A stretch of 64,000 bases of DNA from Hemerocallis citrina. Its lineage: Eukaryota; Streptophyta; Magnoliopsida; Asparagales; Asphodelaceae. The position numbers and the translations under genes are program-made. The stretch is taken from positions 140,758,461 through 140,822,460 of the forward strand of contig CM030361.1 in assembly GCA_017893485.1 (NCBI GenBank), in the 5' to 3' direction. Below, one piece after another: positions 1 through 11,226 of the stretch. Each line of letters begins with the position of its first letter. Position 1 is the stretch's first letter. The notes under the pieces were generated by a model that had not been told where the DNA came from, did not search any database, and saw nothing but the letters and a program-made list of their open reading frames with translations.

Positions 1-1027
1 AATCCCAGCCTTGGAGTCCACCAACAGCTGTTATAACAGATTCCACATCGTACGAACCGTCCCGTATGTGACCCTCTAGCCCAGTATATATATATATATA
101 CATTGGAGACGGTAAACACAAAATCCATCCGTCCGACTACTCAAGATCCCGGAGTCCACCGCTGACCCGTCCTCATAGTCCCGGACTAAAATATAATAAT
201 CCGTCTCCCACAGGGCAACCTCAGTCCACCAACTGGGTCTATAGTCTCGGAGTCCACCAACAACTATATAGAGTACCCCACTTACGTTTCTCTAAGTTTA
301 CTACATCTTCACTTATGTGCCTAAATTTTCTTAAGTTCAAGACATGAATAATTTCCATTCAAAGGATTAGTTTTACCTCCTACCGGACTTAACCAACAAC
401 TGCGAGATAGCCCCATGGCCATATCTCCAAATCATATCTCAAATATTTCTTTCAATAATGCCGGTATCGAGGTCTTACTAACTCTATGTCATAAACTTTC
501 ATGTACAAGAAAACATGGGTACACATACCCTTTAATAATCATGTCTTAAACCTAAATAATTCCATCTTTCAATTCATTCACAATTGATCACAATCTTGTC
601 TTAACACTTATCCACAAAGTAATCATTTCATAGTCTTACCACTATTCATGATCTAGTTATTCATAATAAATAATAATTCATTCATAATTTCAAATTCATA
701 CGATGTCTCATTTTAACACGATTCAATGTCTCATCTTTAGCACTAAACATGATTTACTCATTCACAAAAAAAAATCTTTTATGATCTCAAAAGTCACATA
801 ACTCAACCATATTGCATTTCTAGAAATAAAGAGATTTCAATTCACCCTAAATCATTATTTTGTAAATTAAAAGTCATGCTCTTTACTAATACTTTTGTAG
901 TCATTTATTTTTTTTCCTATCTCAAATCCTCATTAAAACTTATCAATTACACAAAAACAATCTTTAAGAATAAATTCTTCATTTATGTTTTATGAATACT
1001 AAAATTTATCCAAAATGAAACACTTTT

Positions 1028-1200
1028 GAAAGTTTTTACCCAACTGACCCACTCTCGAAACTATTTACCAAATTGACCTACTCACTATCAAAATTACAGA
1101 TCTAGTTTCCCGCTGAAGTTTTTACCAAACTGACCCACTTTCGAAACTATTTACCAAATTGACCTACTCGCTATCAAATTGCAGGTTTAGTTTCATCGGA
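1028..1200. repeat. Two-copy ~85-90 bp tandem duplication inside LARD LTR
   Basis: Two consecutive segments share the order GTTTTTACC, CTGACCCACT, CGAAACTATTTACCAAATTG and CTATCAAA. The same pair occurs in the other LTR near 6325-6495, so the duplication predates this insertion. Confidence 0.85.
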
Positions 1201-2869
1201 CCCAAAAAATTAAATAAAAAGAAAAAGGGGGTGGGGTTTGATCCCGTGATTGAACAGCCAAGGCCCAAGTATTAATCCGCTAACCAATAGTCCACTGTGA
1301 CTAGATTGTCACAGAGAAGGATTTAACTTCTAAAATATCAATCTCGGCCTGTAGTTTAATTTTAACCAAAACAAAAAGAAAAAGGGGAACGTATGGTTCG
1401 AACTCGGGACCTCTGATTCCATACGAGCTACAGTGACGTTCTTAAGGACTCCCAACTAGCCAGTTAGTCCATTGTGACTACTTGGCATGAGAAACAAAAC
1501 TAATCTTTTGTCCAAACTTTCTATTATTCTATTATCATCAAAACTCGATTTTCCTCTTGATCTAATCTTTCATGTAATTATAATTGGTTCATCTATATTG
1601 AGTTTACTTTCTCACAGTAACCCATAATTTTATAATGCATAAAAATAAAACTAACTTTCAAATTTTTATATGAATTTGCATTTATTCAATTCAATCAAAG
1701 TTGCACACTACATCTTTTGCAATCAAAGAGTTTAATAGCATCAAATTTACATTACAAAAATATAGTTGCTTATCAAAAAGGAAAACTCAACAATTAATCA
1801 CATGATCAAAAATCTCTACATTCATGTATACTAGTGCATGGCAAAAATAAATTCTTTTCTCATTTATCAACTAACAAGTTGTAATTTAATCTACCATAAC
1901 ATGATTCACTACTATTCACCACATCCAATAGCATAGATTGTTCTACTTTTTTTTTTTCAAAATCAAATCCTACACTACACATTTATTTTCTTATTAGCAT
2001 GCACATTATCTATAATTTAGAAAGTAGGAGACACCCACTTTTATGTTTTACTACTCATTTTTCATCACATACAAAAGTGTAAATTAAATCTACTTTTCAT
2101 ATCTCATTCAAAACATACATTTTTCCAAGATGAAGTTTTAACATGAATCATGGTATCAAACATCAAAATCCCATATTAATCATAGCATGTATTTTAGCAT
2201 AAAAAATTACCTACATAGCAATATCATCTCATAAGATTAATTTATAATTTTTAGCATGATATTTCTACAACTAGAAAGTAAGAAATCACCCACCTTTTGA
2301 AGCTTGAACAACTGGAAAAATGATCACCACTTCTAGCTCCAAGACTCCTAGCTCTTCTCCTCCTAGCAATGGCCTCCAAGCACAACACTCTCTTCTCTCT
2401 AGCATGTAACCGGCCACCTCTTCAAAACCAGCACCCAAAGTGCTGGCTCTCATTTCCGTGGGCCCCCTTCACCAAAATCACACACATTTACCACACTACA
2501 CACATTCATTTTTTTCATTTATTCCTTCTTTCATTTATTCCTTACATATGGTCAACTTAGTCAAAGCACCTACACACATACCCATTCCTTCCATCTTTAC
2601 ACGTCACCTACCAAATCCATCCATTCCTTCTTTTGCTGTGCATGAACCCGTGGGTCCCCCTCCTAGCCTTACACACTTATTCCACTGATTATGAACCAAA
2701 AGTTTATAACCAACACTATCACACATTAATCCACTTATACACTTGTATATATATATATGTATACATACACACTATTCATTATTATGTAAAAATTTATAAT
2801 ACTAAAATAAATGTGCACACATTTTATAAAATTCATTTCAAGAAAGATACGCCCAAATGCGTGCACCGA

Positions 2870-3310
2870 AACAAACACGTGCGTCGCACGTAAAATATCA
2901 AAATGCGAAAAATCGATTTTATTGATGAAAATTTTATTAAATATAATCGAAAATAATATAAGAAAAATATATTTACTAATTTTATGTATTTCATGATGAA
3001 ATCTCAGCACGTAGAAAGCACGTGCATTATACGTGCAGAAAATCGAAAAATGCATTTTAATCAAAACAAGTGGAAAATAAATTTCAGTTTTATAAAATAG
3101 ATTTAAATATATAAAAATAAATAATTTAAACCTATAGAAAACATTATACGTAGTGGTGGAAGCACGTGCATCAAAACACGTAAAAAGCACGTAAATCCCA
3201 GGGATTGAAATATTGTATTTTAGTTGACTGAAATCAATACGGAAAATATATAAATAGTACGAATCCGCAATATGTAGTGAAATACATTACAAAATATACG
3301 TGCGTAACAC
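2870..3310 (-). promoter_or_regulatory. Cluster of ACGT-core (G-box/ABRE-like) motifs in LARD U3
   Basis: At least ten ACGT cores, many within GCACGT or CACGTG, lie in about 440 bp of otherwise A/T-rich sequence. Examples are near 2876, 2886, 3009, 3020, 3034, 3163, 3177, 3189 and 3299. In minus-strand sense this is the 5' portion of U3, where enhancers are expected. The cluster recurs at about 8165-8605 in the other LTR. ACGT cores are known binding sites for plant bZIP and bHLH factors; function here is inferred. Confidence 0.5.
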
Positions 3311-3352
3311 CCAGGGGCAAAATTGTAATTTCCAATTTTGCGGGGTGTTACA

Positions 3353-3370
3353 CTCTCCCCCCCCTTAGAG
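3353..3370 (-). other. LARD polypurine tract
   Basis: On the minus strand this reads CTCTAAGGGGGGGGAGAG and directly abuts the TGTAACACCCC start of the 3' LTR. That is the position and composition of a plus-strand priming tract. Confidence 0.85.
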
Positions 3371-4169
3371 TAGTTCCGTCCCCGGAACTCGCTAGGGTAA
3401 GGATTGTATTTTGTACATGTCACAGAAAATATTTGTATTTAGAAAACTGCAACTTTAAGAAAAATAAATGTAGTATACGTAACAAACCAGACAAACTCTA
3501 TATAAGAAAACTATGAATATTAAGATGCTACTAGACATAACAAGAAAAATAGGAAAATGGCATAGGAAATGAAATGTGACAGTAGACAGAATAGTCTGAG
3601 AGAAATTTTCGTATAAAAATAATATTAGGTAAGCTATTAGATAAAAGGGAGGAGTCAATTATGTCGTTAATTTCGAAATAGTTCGGAAAACAACGTGGTG
3701 AAGAAAACATAGTCAATAGATAATTTAGAAAGAATTATCAATGAAATAAACGGTAGAAAATTTCAATCTTGTTAAAAACATATAGGATAGTATCATATAA
3801 ATCAAATCATATAAAATGAGTGCACATAAGAAAATTTCATAAGAAAAATTCAAAATAATGAAGAAAATATTGGTTGCAATATTAATTTAATAAACGACAA
3901 TTTAAAACTTGACAAAATACGTAAAGTAATATTAGATATAAACGGGTAAATATAAAGTGACATAAATACATGAAAGATAAAATTTTAAGTTTGAAAAACA
4001 ATTTTAAAATATCAAGACTAAGGAAGATAGATAAATAATAAATATTCAAATCATTTAATAACATAAGAAAATATTTATTTGAAAAAAAAATATGGAAAAA
4101 GTAGCATGATAAAAATCTACAAAATAATTTGAGAGGGAAGTGTCTAGGTATCATGAATGACGGTCCAAG

Positions 4170-4199
4170 CCAACCACGCTTCCACTGCGCCACTCTGAT
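4170..4199 (-). other. tRNA-iMet 5'-half-like sequence in LARD
   Basis: The minus strand reads ATCAGAGTGGCGCAG then TGGAAGCGTGGTTGG. This matches the 5' half of plant initiator tRNA-Met as I remember it, including the A-box-like TGGCGCAG, with about two differences. The match decays after the D-arm, and a GATACC-like stretch follows about 20 nt on. It is not a full tRNA: anticodon and T arms are missing. It lies about 490 nt downstream of the primer site in the element's sense and has the same sense as the tRNA, so it would not anneal to the primer. A captured primer fragment is the simplest reading. Confidence 0.7.
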
Positions 4200-4404
4200 A
4201 CCCAGGGGAAAAAGTGCTCGCATACACTCTCATATTAATGTATACGAGGAGAACATCATGAATGAAATTGAATGCAAGTTCAATAACAACTTCATTCACG
4301 ACTCCAGCCATCCAAAAGAAAAAGAAAATATCAGTGCATAGAGCAACACAAATGTAAATCACTTACATTTAAATCTCTATAGACTGAAACTCACACTCTA
4401 GTGT

Positions 4405-4655
4405 CACAGGAATAATATTGTAACTACTCAATAAGGTGTCACGGGTTCTAGACTATAGTTAATGATCTTATTACTTTTCTTAAACAAATCTTTAGTCTAT
4501 CAAGTTCTGATTTACTTGGGTTAGCCGTAAGAGTCGGTTCCCAGCTAGCGGTGGTCCGAAGACGCTTAAATACCGTGTCGCTTAGGGTTGTTTACACCCG
4601 GTTGACAGAAGGACTCTTTTGGCTTGTTCCCAAATTTATCGTCCCTTTTTATCGT
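4405..4655 (-). repeat. Leader block shared with the copia element
   Basis: This block aligns over about 240 bp with 20415-20655, the sequence just upstream of gag in the copia element. The core at 4531-4587 is identical for 57 consecutive bases with 20541-20597. A second identical stretch of 24 bases (TTTACACCCGGTTGACAGAA onward) follows. The flanks of the block are unrelated in the two elements. Confidence 0.9.
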
Positions 4656-4686
4656 TCCTTATAAACTTGTACTACTTGTGAAGCAT

Positions 4687-4698
4687 GCTCTGATACCA
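4687..4698 (-). other. LARD primer binding site (initiator tRNA-Met)
   Basis: The minus strand reads TGGTATCAGAGC, complementary to the 3' end of plant initiator tRNA-Met. It sits two bases after the 5' LTR that ends at 4701. This sets the element's orientation as minus. Confidence 0.93.
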
Positions 4699-4700
4699 TC

Positions 4701-7700
4701 TGTAACACCCCGAATTTCAAATAAGGATAAATTCGAGATTCCACAGGATCTTTACTTCACTTCGTACGATTTTACAAGGAAAATTTAAAACTTTTTATTC
4801 ACAATACATCAGAGTTCAATTACAACTTGGTTTTACACAGCGGAAGAATGAAATTTACAATAAAACATTTACAACATCTTTAAAAATAAAACAGCACCAG
4901 CATATCCACTTTATAGCTTCGCGAATAGTCCATTACCTGCATGTTAATCTGTGGGCACGTCAGTTACTTACAACTGACGAAATGTTATACACGGCTATCC
5001 TCTCTATGCCGGGAATAGTATAACGATCTCATACTTTAACAAATCACAAAAAGATTGAATGAATAAGTAAAGTGTCAAAAGTGATTATTCTAAACATAAG
5101 TGTATGTCATGCCTTAATGCCTAATGCACACAATTCTACACTAGGATGACACTAATGCACACTTGTTCGGATTCTATGCATCCCATACTACATAGGTCCG
5201 AGGGCAAGCGCCTACGTTCTTCACAATACAGGGCTCGATCCCTCGCCATGAAAACTACCCGGTAGCAAAACAAAGTTCAGACTATTCCACGAATGTGAAT
5301 CCCAGCCTTGGAGTCCACCAACAGCTGTTATAACAGATTCCACATCGTACGAACCGTCCCGTATGTGACCCTCTAGCCCAGTATATATATATATACATTG
5401 GAGACGGTAAACACAAAATCCATCCGTCCGACTACTCAAGATCCCGGAGTCCACCGCTGACCCGTCCTCATAGTCCCGGACTAAAATATAATAATCCGTC
5501 TCCCACAGGGCAACCTCAGTCCACCAACTGGGTCTATAGTCTCGGAGTCCACCAACAACTATATAGAGTACCCCACTTACGTTTCCCTAAGTTTACTACA
5601 TCTTCACTTATGTGCCTAAATTTTCTTAAGTTCAAGACATGAATAATTTCCATTCAAAGGATTAGTTTTACCTCCTACCGGACTTAACCAACAACTGCGA
5701 GATAGCCCCATGGCCATATCTCCAAATCATATCTCAAATATTTCTTTCAATAATGCCGGTATCGAGGTCTTACTAACTCTATGTCATAAACTTTCATGTA
5801 CAAGAAAACATGGGTACACATACCCTTTAATAATCATGTCTTAAACCTAAATAATTCCATCTTTCAATTCATTCACAATTGATCACAATCTTGTCTTAAC
5901 ACTTATCCACAAAGTAATCATTTCATAGTCTTACCACTATTCATGATCTAGTTATTCATAATAAATAATAATTCATTCATAATTTCAAATTCATACGATG
6001 TCTCATTTTAACACGATTCAATGTCTCATCTTTAGCACTAAACATGATTTACTCATTCACAAAAAAAAATCTTTTATGATCTCAAAAGTCACATAACTCA
6101 ACCATATTGCATTTCTAGAAATAAAGAGATTTCAATTCACCCTAAATCATTATTTTGTAAATTAAAAGTCATGCTCTTTACTAATACTTTTGTAGTCATT
6201 TATTTTTTTTCCTATCTCAAATCCTCATTAAAACTTATCAATTACACAAAAACAATCTTTAAGAATAAATTCTTCATTTATGTTTTATGAATACTAAAAT
6301 TTATCCAAAATGAAACACTTTTGAAAGTTTTTACCCAACTGACCCACTCTCGAAACTATTTACCAAATTGACCTACTCACTATCAAAATTACAGATCTAG
6401 TTTCCCGCTGAAGTTTTTACCAAACTGACCCACTTTCGAAACTATTTACCAAATTGACCTACTCGCTATCAAATTGCAGGTTTAGTTTCATCGGACCCAA
6501 AAAATTAAATAAAAAGAAAAAGGGGGTGGGGTTTGATCCCGTGATTGAACAGCCAAGGCCCAAGTATTAATCCGCTAACCAATAGTCCACTGTGACTAGA
6601 TTGTCACAAAGAAGGATTTAACTTCTAAAATATCAATCTCGGCCTGTAGTTTAATTTTAACCAAAACAAAAAGAAAAAGGGGAACGTATGGTTCGAACTC
6701 GGGACCTCTGATTCCATACGAGCTACAGTGACGTTCTTAAGGACTCCCAACTAGCCAGTTAGTCCATTGTGACTACTTGGCATAAGAAACAAAACTAATC
6801 TTTTGTCCAAACTTTCTATTATTCTATTATCATCAAAACTCGATTTTCCTCTTGATCTAATCTTTCATGTAATTATAATTGGTTCATCTATATTGAGTTT
6901 ACTTTCTCACAGTAACCCATAATTTTATAATGCATAAAAATAAAACTAACTTTCAAATTTTTATATGAATTTGCATTTATTCAATTCAATCAAAGTTGCA
7001 CACTACATCTTTTGCAATCAAAGAGTTTAATAGCATCAAATTTACATTACAAAAATATAGTTGCTTATCAAAAAGGAAAACTCAACAATTAATCACATGA
7101 TCAAAAATCTCTACATTCATGTATACTAGTGCATGGCAAAAATAAATTCTTTTCTCATTTATCAACTAACAAGTTGTAATTTAATCTACCATAACATGAT
7201 TCACTACTATTCACCACATCCAATAGCATAGATTGTTCTACTTTTTTTTTTTCAAAATCAAATCCTACACTACACATTTATTTTCTTATTAGCATGCACA
7301 TTATCTATAATTTAGAAAGTAGGAGATACCCACTTTTATGTTTTACTACTCATTTTTCATCACATACAAAAGTGTAAATTAAATCTACTTTTCATATCTC
7401 ATTCAAAACATACATTTTTCCAAGATGAAGTTTTAACATGAATCATGGTATCAAACATCAAAATTCCATATTAATCATAGCATGTATTTTAGCATAAAAA
7501 ATTACCTACATAGCAATATCATCTCATAAGATTAATTTATAATTTTTAGCATGATATTTCTACAACTAGAAAGTAAGAAATCACCCACCTTTTGAAGCTT
7601 GAACAACTGGAAAAATGATCACCACTTCTAGCTCCAAGACTCCTAGCTCTTCTCCTCCTAGCAATGGCCTCCAAGCACAACACTCTCTTCTCTCTAGCAT

Positions 7701-8647
7701 GTAACCGGCCACCTCTTCAAAACCAGCACCCAAAGTGCTGGCTCTCATTTCCGTGGGCCCCCTTCACCAAAATCACACACATTTACCACACTACACACAT
7801 TCATTTTTTTCATTTATTCCTTCTTTCATTTATTCCTTACATATGGTCAACTTAGTCAAAGCACCTACACACATACCCATTCCTTCCATCTTTACACGTC
7901 ACCTACCAAATCCATCCATTCCTTCTTTTGCTGTGCATGAACCCGTGGGTCCCCCTCCTAGCCTTACACACTTATTCCACTGATTATGAACCAAAAGTTT
8001 ATAACCAACACTATCACACATTAATCCACTTATACACTTGTATATATATATATGTATACATACACACTATTCATTATTATGTAAAAATTTATAATACTAA
8101 AATAAATGTGCACACATTTTATAAAATTCATTTCAAGAAAGATACGCCCAAATGCGTGCACCGAAACAAACACGTGCGTCGCACGTAAAATATCAAAATG
8201 CGAAAAATCGATTTTATTGATGAAAATTTTATTAAATATAATCGAAAATAATATAAGAAAAATATATTTACTAATTTTATGTATTTCATGATGAAATCTC
8301 AGCACGTAGAAAGCACGTGCATTATACGTGCAGAAAATCGAAAAATGCATTTTAATCAAAACAAGTGAAAAATAAATTTCAGTTTTATAAAATAGATTTA
8401 AATATATAAAAATAAATAATTTAAACCTATAGAAAACATTATACGTAGTGGTGGAAGCACGTGCATCAAAACACGTAAAAAGCACGTAAATCCCAGGGAT
8501 TGAAATATTGTATTTTAGTTGACTGAAATCAATACGGAAAATGTATAAATAGTACGAATCCGCAATATGTAGTGAAATACATTACAAAATATACGTGCGT
8601 AACACCCAGGGGCAAAATTGTAATTTCCAATTTTGCGGGGTGTTACA
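4701..8647 (-). mobile_element. LARD 5' LTR, complete (3947 bp)
   Basis: The LTR runs from TGTAACACCCCG (4701) to GGGGTGTTACA (8647), so its ends form an inverted repeat. The primer site abuts its left edge, making it the 5' LTR of a minus-strand element. The 5-base duplication should be GAAGG (8648-8652), but the partner site lies outside the window. It contains an imperfect tandem duplication of ~85-90 bp around 6325-6495 and a cluster of ACGT-core motifs near 8170-8600, at the start of U3. It interrupts the pol region of a Tat-like gypsy element. Confidence 0.9.
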
Positions 8648-8688
8648 GAAGGACTCCTGTTGCTGTTGCCACAATTCAAAACCTTTAG

Positions 8689-9464
8689 TGTAATACCCAA
8701 AGGATCTTGAACAAACAGTCGACTGGTATTGATAGCAGTCGACTAGTCTGCACGGGATTTGAGAGATTTGAGAAATTTAGTCCCACATAGGAAGTTTGAT
8801 AGGATAATTTGAGTATAAATACTATTAGCAATGATCAAGAGTCACCTAATTGGTTAACCACCTTTTGAGAGGCAGCCTGTGGTGGGCAGTTGTACTACAT
8901 AGTATCTAATTTGTCTTCTAAAAATATTAAAATTGTCTGAGTATTGGGGCGGGGCGTTACAAATGGTATCAGAGCCGACTTTTGACACCGGGTGTAGTAG
9001 AGGGCCTACGATCTACGGTGCTGAGAGTCATTGATCTCCGAGATCGGTGTTGAGTGTGGTATCTGATCTGCAGTGTTGAGAGTGACTGATCTCGGGGATA
9101 AGGGACTATACTACATCGGCTAGAAAGGGCGGTCCTACACTAGATGTGTGCCCTGTACTCAGCGAGGACGCTGATTCCTAAGGAGGGGCGTATGTAATAT
9201 CCCAGATCTTGAGCGAACAGTCGACTGGTATTGGTAGCAGTCGACTGGTCTGCACGGGATTTGAGAGATTTGAGAAATTTAGTCCCACATGGGAAGTTTG
9301 ATAGGATAATTTGAGTATAAATACTATTAGCCAATGATCAAGAGTCACCTAATTGGTTAACCACCTTTTGAGAGGCAGCCTGTGGTGGGCAGTTGTACTA
9401 CATAGTATCAAATTTGTCTTCTAAAAATATTAAAATTGTCTGAGTATTGGGGCGGGGCGTTACA
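8689..9464 (+). mobile_element. Complete TRIM element with TTTAG target duplication
   Basis: Two direct LTRs (8689-8961, 273 bp; 9193-9464, 272 bp) begin TGTAAT and end CGTTACA. The left LTR is followed by AATGGTATCAGAGC, an initiator-Met primer site at 8964-8975. The right LTR is preceded by the purine tract AAGGAGGGGCGTA. The interior is only ~230 bp and codes for nothing. TTTAG flanks both sides (8684-8688 and 9465-9469). Each LTR carries a TATA-like GTATAAATA (8813 in the left one). Removing the TRIM and one TTTAG restores an open gypsy reading frame, so the target was coding sequence when hit or has stayed open since. Confidence 0.95.
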
Positions 9465-10379
9465 TTTAGCCCCTCTGAGGGCTTTGAAGAAGGGGAGGCA
9501 TTTCTCCCCGGACTTCGAAAGAAAGCGCCCTATGGCGGCCAAGCGGCCTGTTAACCTCTGAACTTCCTTAACATTCTTGGGAGGGGCCATGTCCAATATG
9601 GCCTTGATTTTCTCAGGGTTTGCTTCAATTCCTCATTGGCTAACCATGAAGTCGAGGAACTTTCCTGACGAGACTCCGAACGCACATTTGTTCGGATTGA
9701 GTCTCATGTTGTGCTTTCTTAGAACATCAAACACCTCTTGGAGGTCGGTTACATGATCAGGACCTCGGATGCTTTTTACAAGCATGTCGTCAACATATAC
9801 TTCCATATTGTGGCCGATTTGAGCTTGGAAAACCTTGTTGACGAGGCGTTGGTATGTGGCTTCGGCATTCTTCAAACCGAAGGGCATGACCCTGTAGCAA
9901 TAGAGGCGCTGGTCGGTCACGAATGAGGTCTTCGGGATATCCGGAGGGAACATCCAAATCTGGTTGTAGCCTGAGAAGGCGTCCATGAAGCTGAGGAGCT
10001 CATGTCCTGAGGTGGCGTCGATCAGAGTGTCAATACTCGGAAGAGGAAAGGGATCCTTGGGGCAAGCCTTGTTGAGATCGGTAAAATCAATGCAAATCCT
10101 CCAAGTCCCATTGGACTTCTTCACCATTACTACATTCGACAACCACTCGGGATAGTTCACCTCTTGTATGAACCGGGCCTTCAAGAGCTTGTCCACCTCA
10201 TCTTTTATGGCTAGCTGGCGCTCGGGGGCGAACTTGCGCCTCTTCTGCTGAACCGGTTTGGACCCCGGAACAACACTGAGGTGGTGGACTAAGAGCTCTT
10301 CGGAAATTCCGGCATGTCTGCAGCTGACCAAGCGAAGAGGTCTCGGTTCCTTCGAATGCACTGTACAATGTCCGAGCAT
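9465..10379 (-). pseudogene. Tat-like gypsy reverse transcriptase
   Basis: The frame at 9633-10379 holds RT motifs in order: a VVMVKKSNGTWRICIDFTDL region, an FMDAFSGYNQI region, FVTDQRLYCYRVMPFGLKNA, and the catalytic box YVDDMLVKS with both aspartates. The next segment (9465-9596) carries KNVKEVQRLTGRLAALG-like sequence and ends KALRGAK at the TRIM target site, the start of the RNase H connection. A stop and frame change separate the two around 9600-9633. The RT core is well conserved, but the element is interrupted and cannot make a full polyprotein. Confidence 0.85.
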
Positions 10380-11095
10380 AGGGCGGACGGGAAGGTCTTG
10401 CTAACAAAGAACTTTCGAGTTGGATCCTGCTCAGAGAAGAGCACTTCCTCCAATTCATCCACCTGCTCGGACGTCGGTCGGGCAGCATCTTGGGAAATTT
10501 CCAGAGTTTCCAAGGAGAGGACTGGACAGAGGGTAGAGGTCATGTAGCACTTGCGGGCTGTTTCCTGATTGCCTTTTACCTCCCCTACTCCGGCCTGAGT
10601 TGGAAACTTCATTTTGAGGTGATAGGCAGAGGGGACGGCTTCAAGGGCAGCTAGGCCGGGCCGACACAAAATGACATTGTAGGCTGCGGGGACATCTACA
10701 ACCATGAAGTCCATCGACTCCATTCGGGTAGTAGGAGTTTTGCCAGCGGTTACGTCGAGGGTGATCACCCCTTCAATAGTCACTGGCACTCCCGTGAACC
10801 CATGGAGCGTGTAGCCGGCGAGCTTAAGTCTGTCTCAGGAGAGCTTTAGGCCTTTAAAAGCGGCAAGGAAGAGGATGTTAACGGAGCTGCCATTGTCCAC
10901 TAGGATCCTCTCCACTTTGAAGTTCGCCATGTGGAGGCTGATGACGAGTGCGTCACAATGAGGAGTGCGGACACCTTCGAGAGCTTCATCTGAGAATATG
11001 ACGGGCACTCCGAGGCCTTTGGGAGGAGGGGTGGTGCGAACCGAATTGACTTCTCTTATAAATGCCTTTCGAGAGGAGTTTGAGGAGCCCCCCAT
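10289..11095 (-). pseudogene. Tat-like gypsy protease and linker
   Basis: The frame at 10835-11095 contains the retroviral-type aspartic protease motif as VDNGSSVNILF. Family consensus has DxGS/T here, so the catalytic Asp is present. The frame at 10289-10789 continues with the linker between protease and RT (VVDVPAAYNVILCRPGL). A frame change around 10790-10835 separates them. Overlapping plus-strand open frames are shadows of this high-GC coding sequence. Confidence 0.8.
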
Positions 11096-11226
11096 TGGGC
11101 CCCATGAATGAGGTGTAGGACATGCTCGTCTTCGAAGTCGGGTATTTCATCGCGCTCCGGATGCTTATTATCCACCCGAGGCGGGGGAGGAAGTTCGGCT
11201 CGGTCCTTTCTTATGAACCTAGTCAG

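Larger units (their letters stand above)
1..3352 (-). mobile_element. LARD 3' LTR, partial (cut by window start)
   Basis: This stretch is nearly identical to 5298-8647; the few differences include an 8- versus 7-unit TA tract near base 90 and scattered substitutions. It ends in GGGGTGTTACA at 3352. Read on the minus strand it begins TGTAACACCCCG, a classic LTR start. The polypurine tract next to it at 3353-3370 shows that it is the downstream LTR of a minus-strand element. About 600 bp lie outside the window. Short open frames inside are A/T-rich and occur identically in the other LTR, so I do not treat them as genes. Confidence 0.9.
3353..4700 (-). mobile_element. LARD internal domain, non-coding
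   Basis: This 1.35 kb lies between two ~3.95 kb LTRs. It encodes no recognisable gag, protease, RT, RNase H or integrase. In minus-strand order it holds an initiator-Met primer site (4698-4687), a leader block shared with the copia element of this window (4655-4405), a tRNA-iMet-like stretch (4199-4170), an A/T-rich region, and a polypurine tract (3370-3353). Long LTRs with a short coding-free interior define a LARD, which must borrow proteins from another element. The context of the polypurine tract, with a purine run directly before TGTAACACCCC, resembles Tekay/Del chromoviruses; that assignment is from memory of the family. Confidence 0.88.

Noticed and set aside
2369..3190. Several 60-151 residue open frames, duplicated at 7664-8485
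   Set aside because: They are identical copies within the two LARD LTRs, have no recognisable domain and are A/T-rich. The duplication is explained by the LTRs, not by a gene pair.
4170..4199. A functional tRNA-iMet gene
   Set aside because: Only the 5' half is recognisable; no anticodon arm or B box follows.
1..8647. A 5.3 kb tandem segmental duplication
   Set aside because: The repeat borders are TG...CA LTR ends flanked by a primer site and a purine tract, so an LTR element explains it better.
8689..9464. A Cassandra-type TRIM with a 5S rRNA-like promoter
   Set aside because: I see no 5S-like sequence in its LTRs; it has an ordinary TATA-like box.
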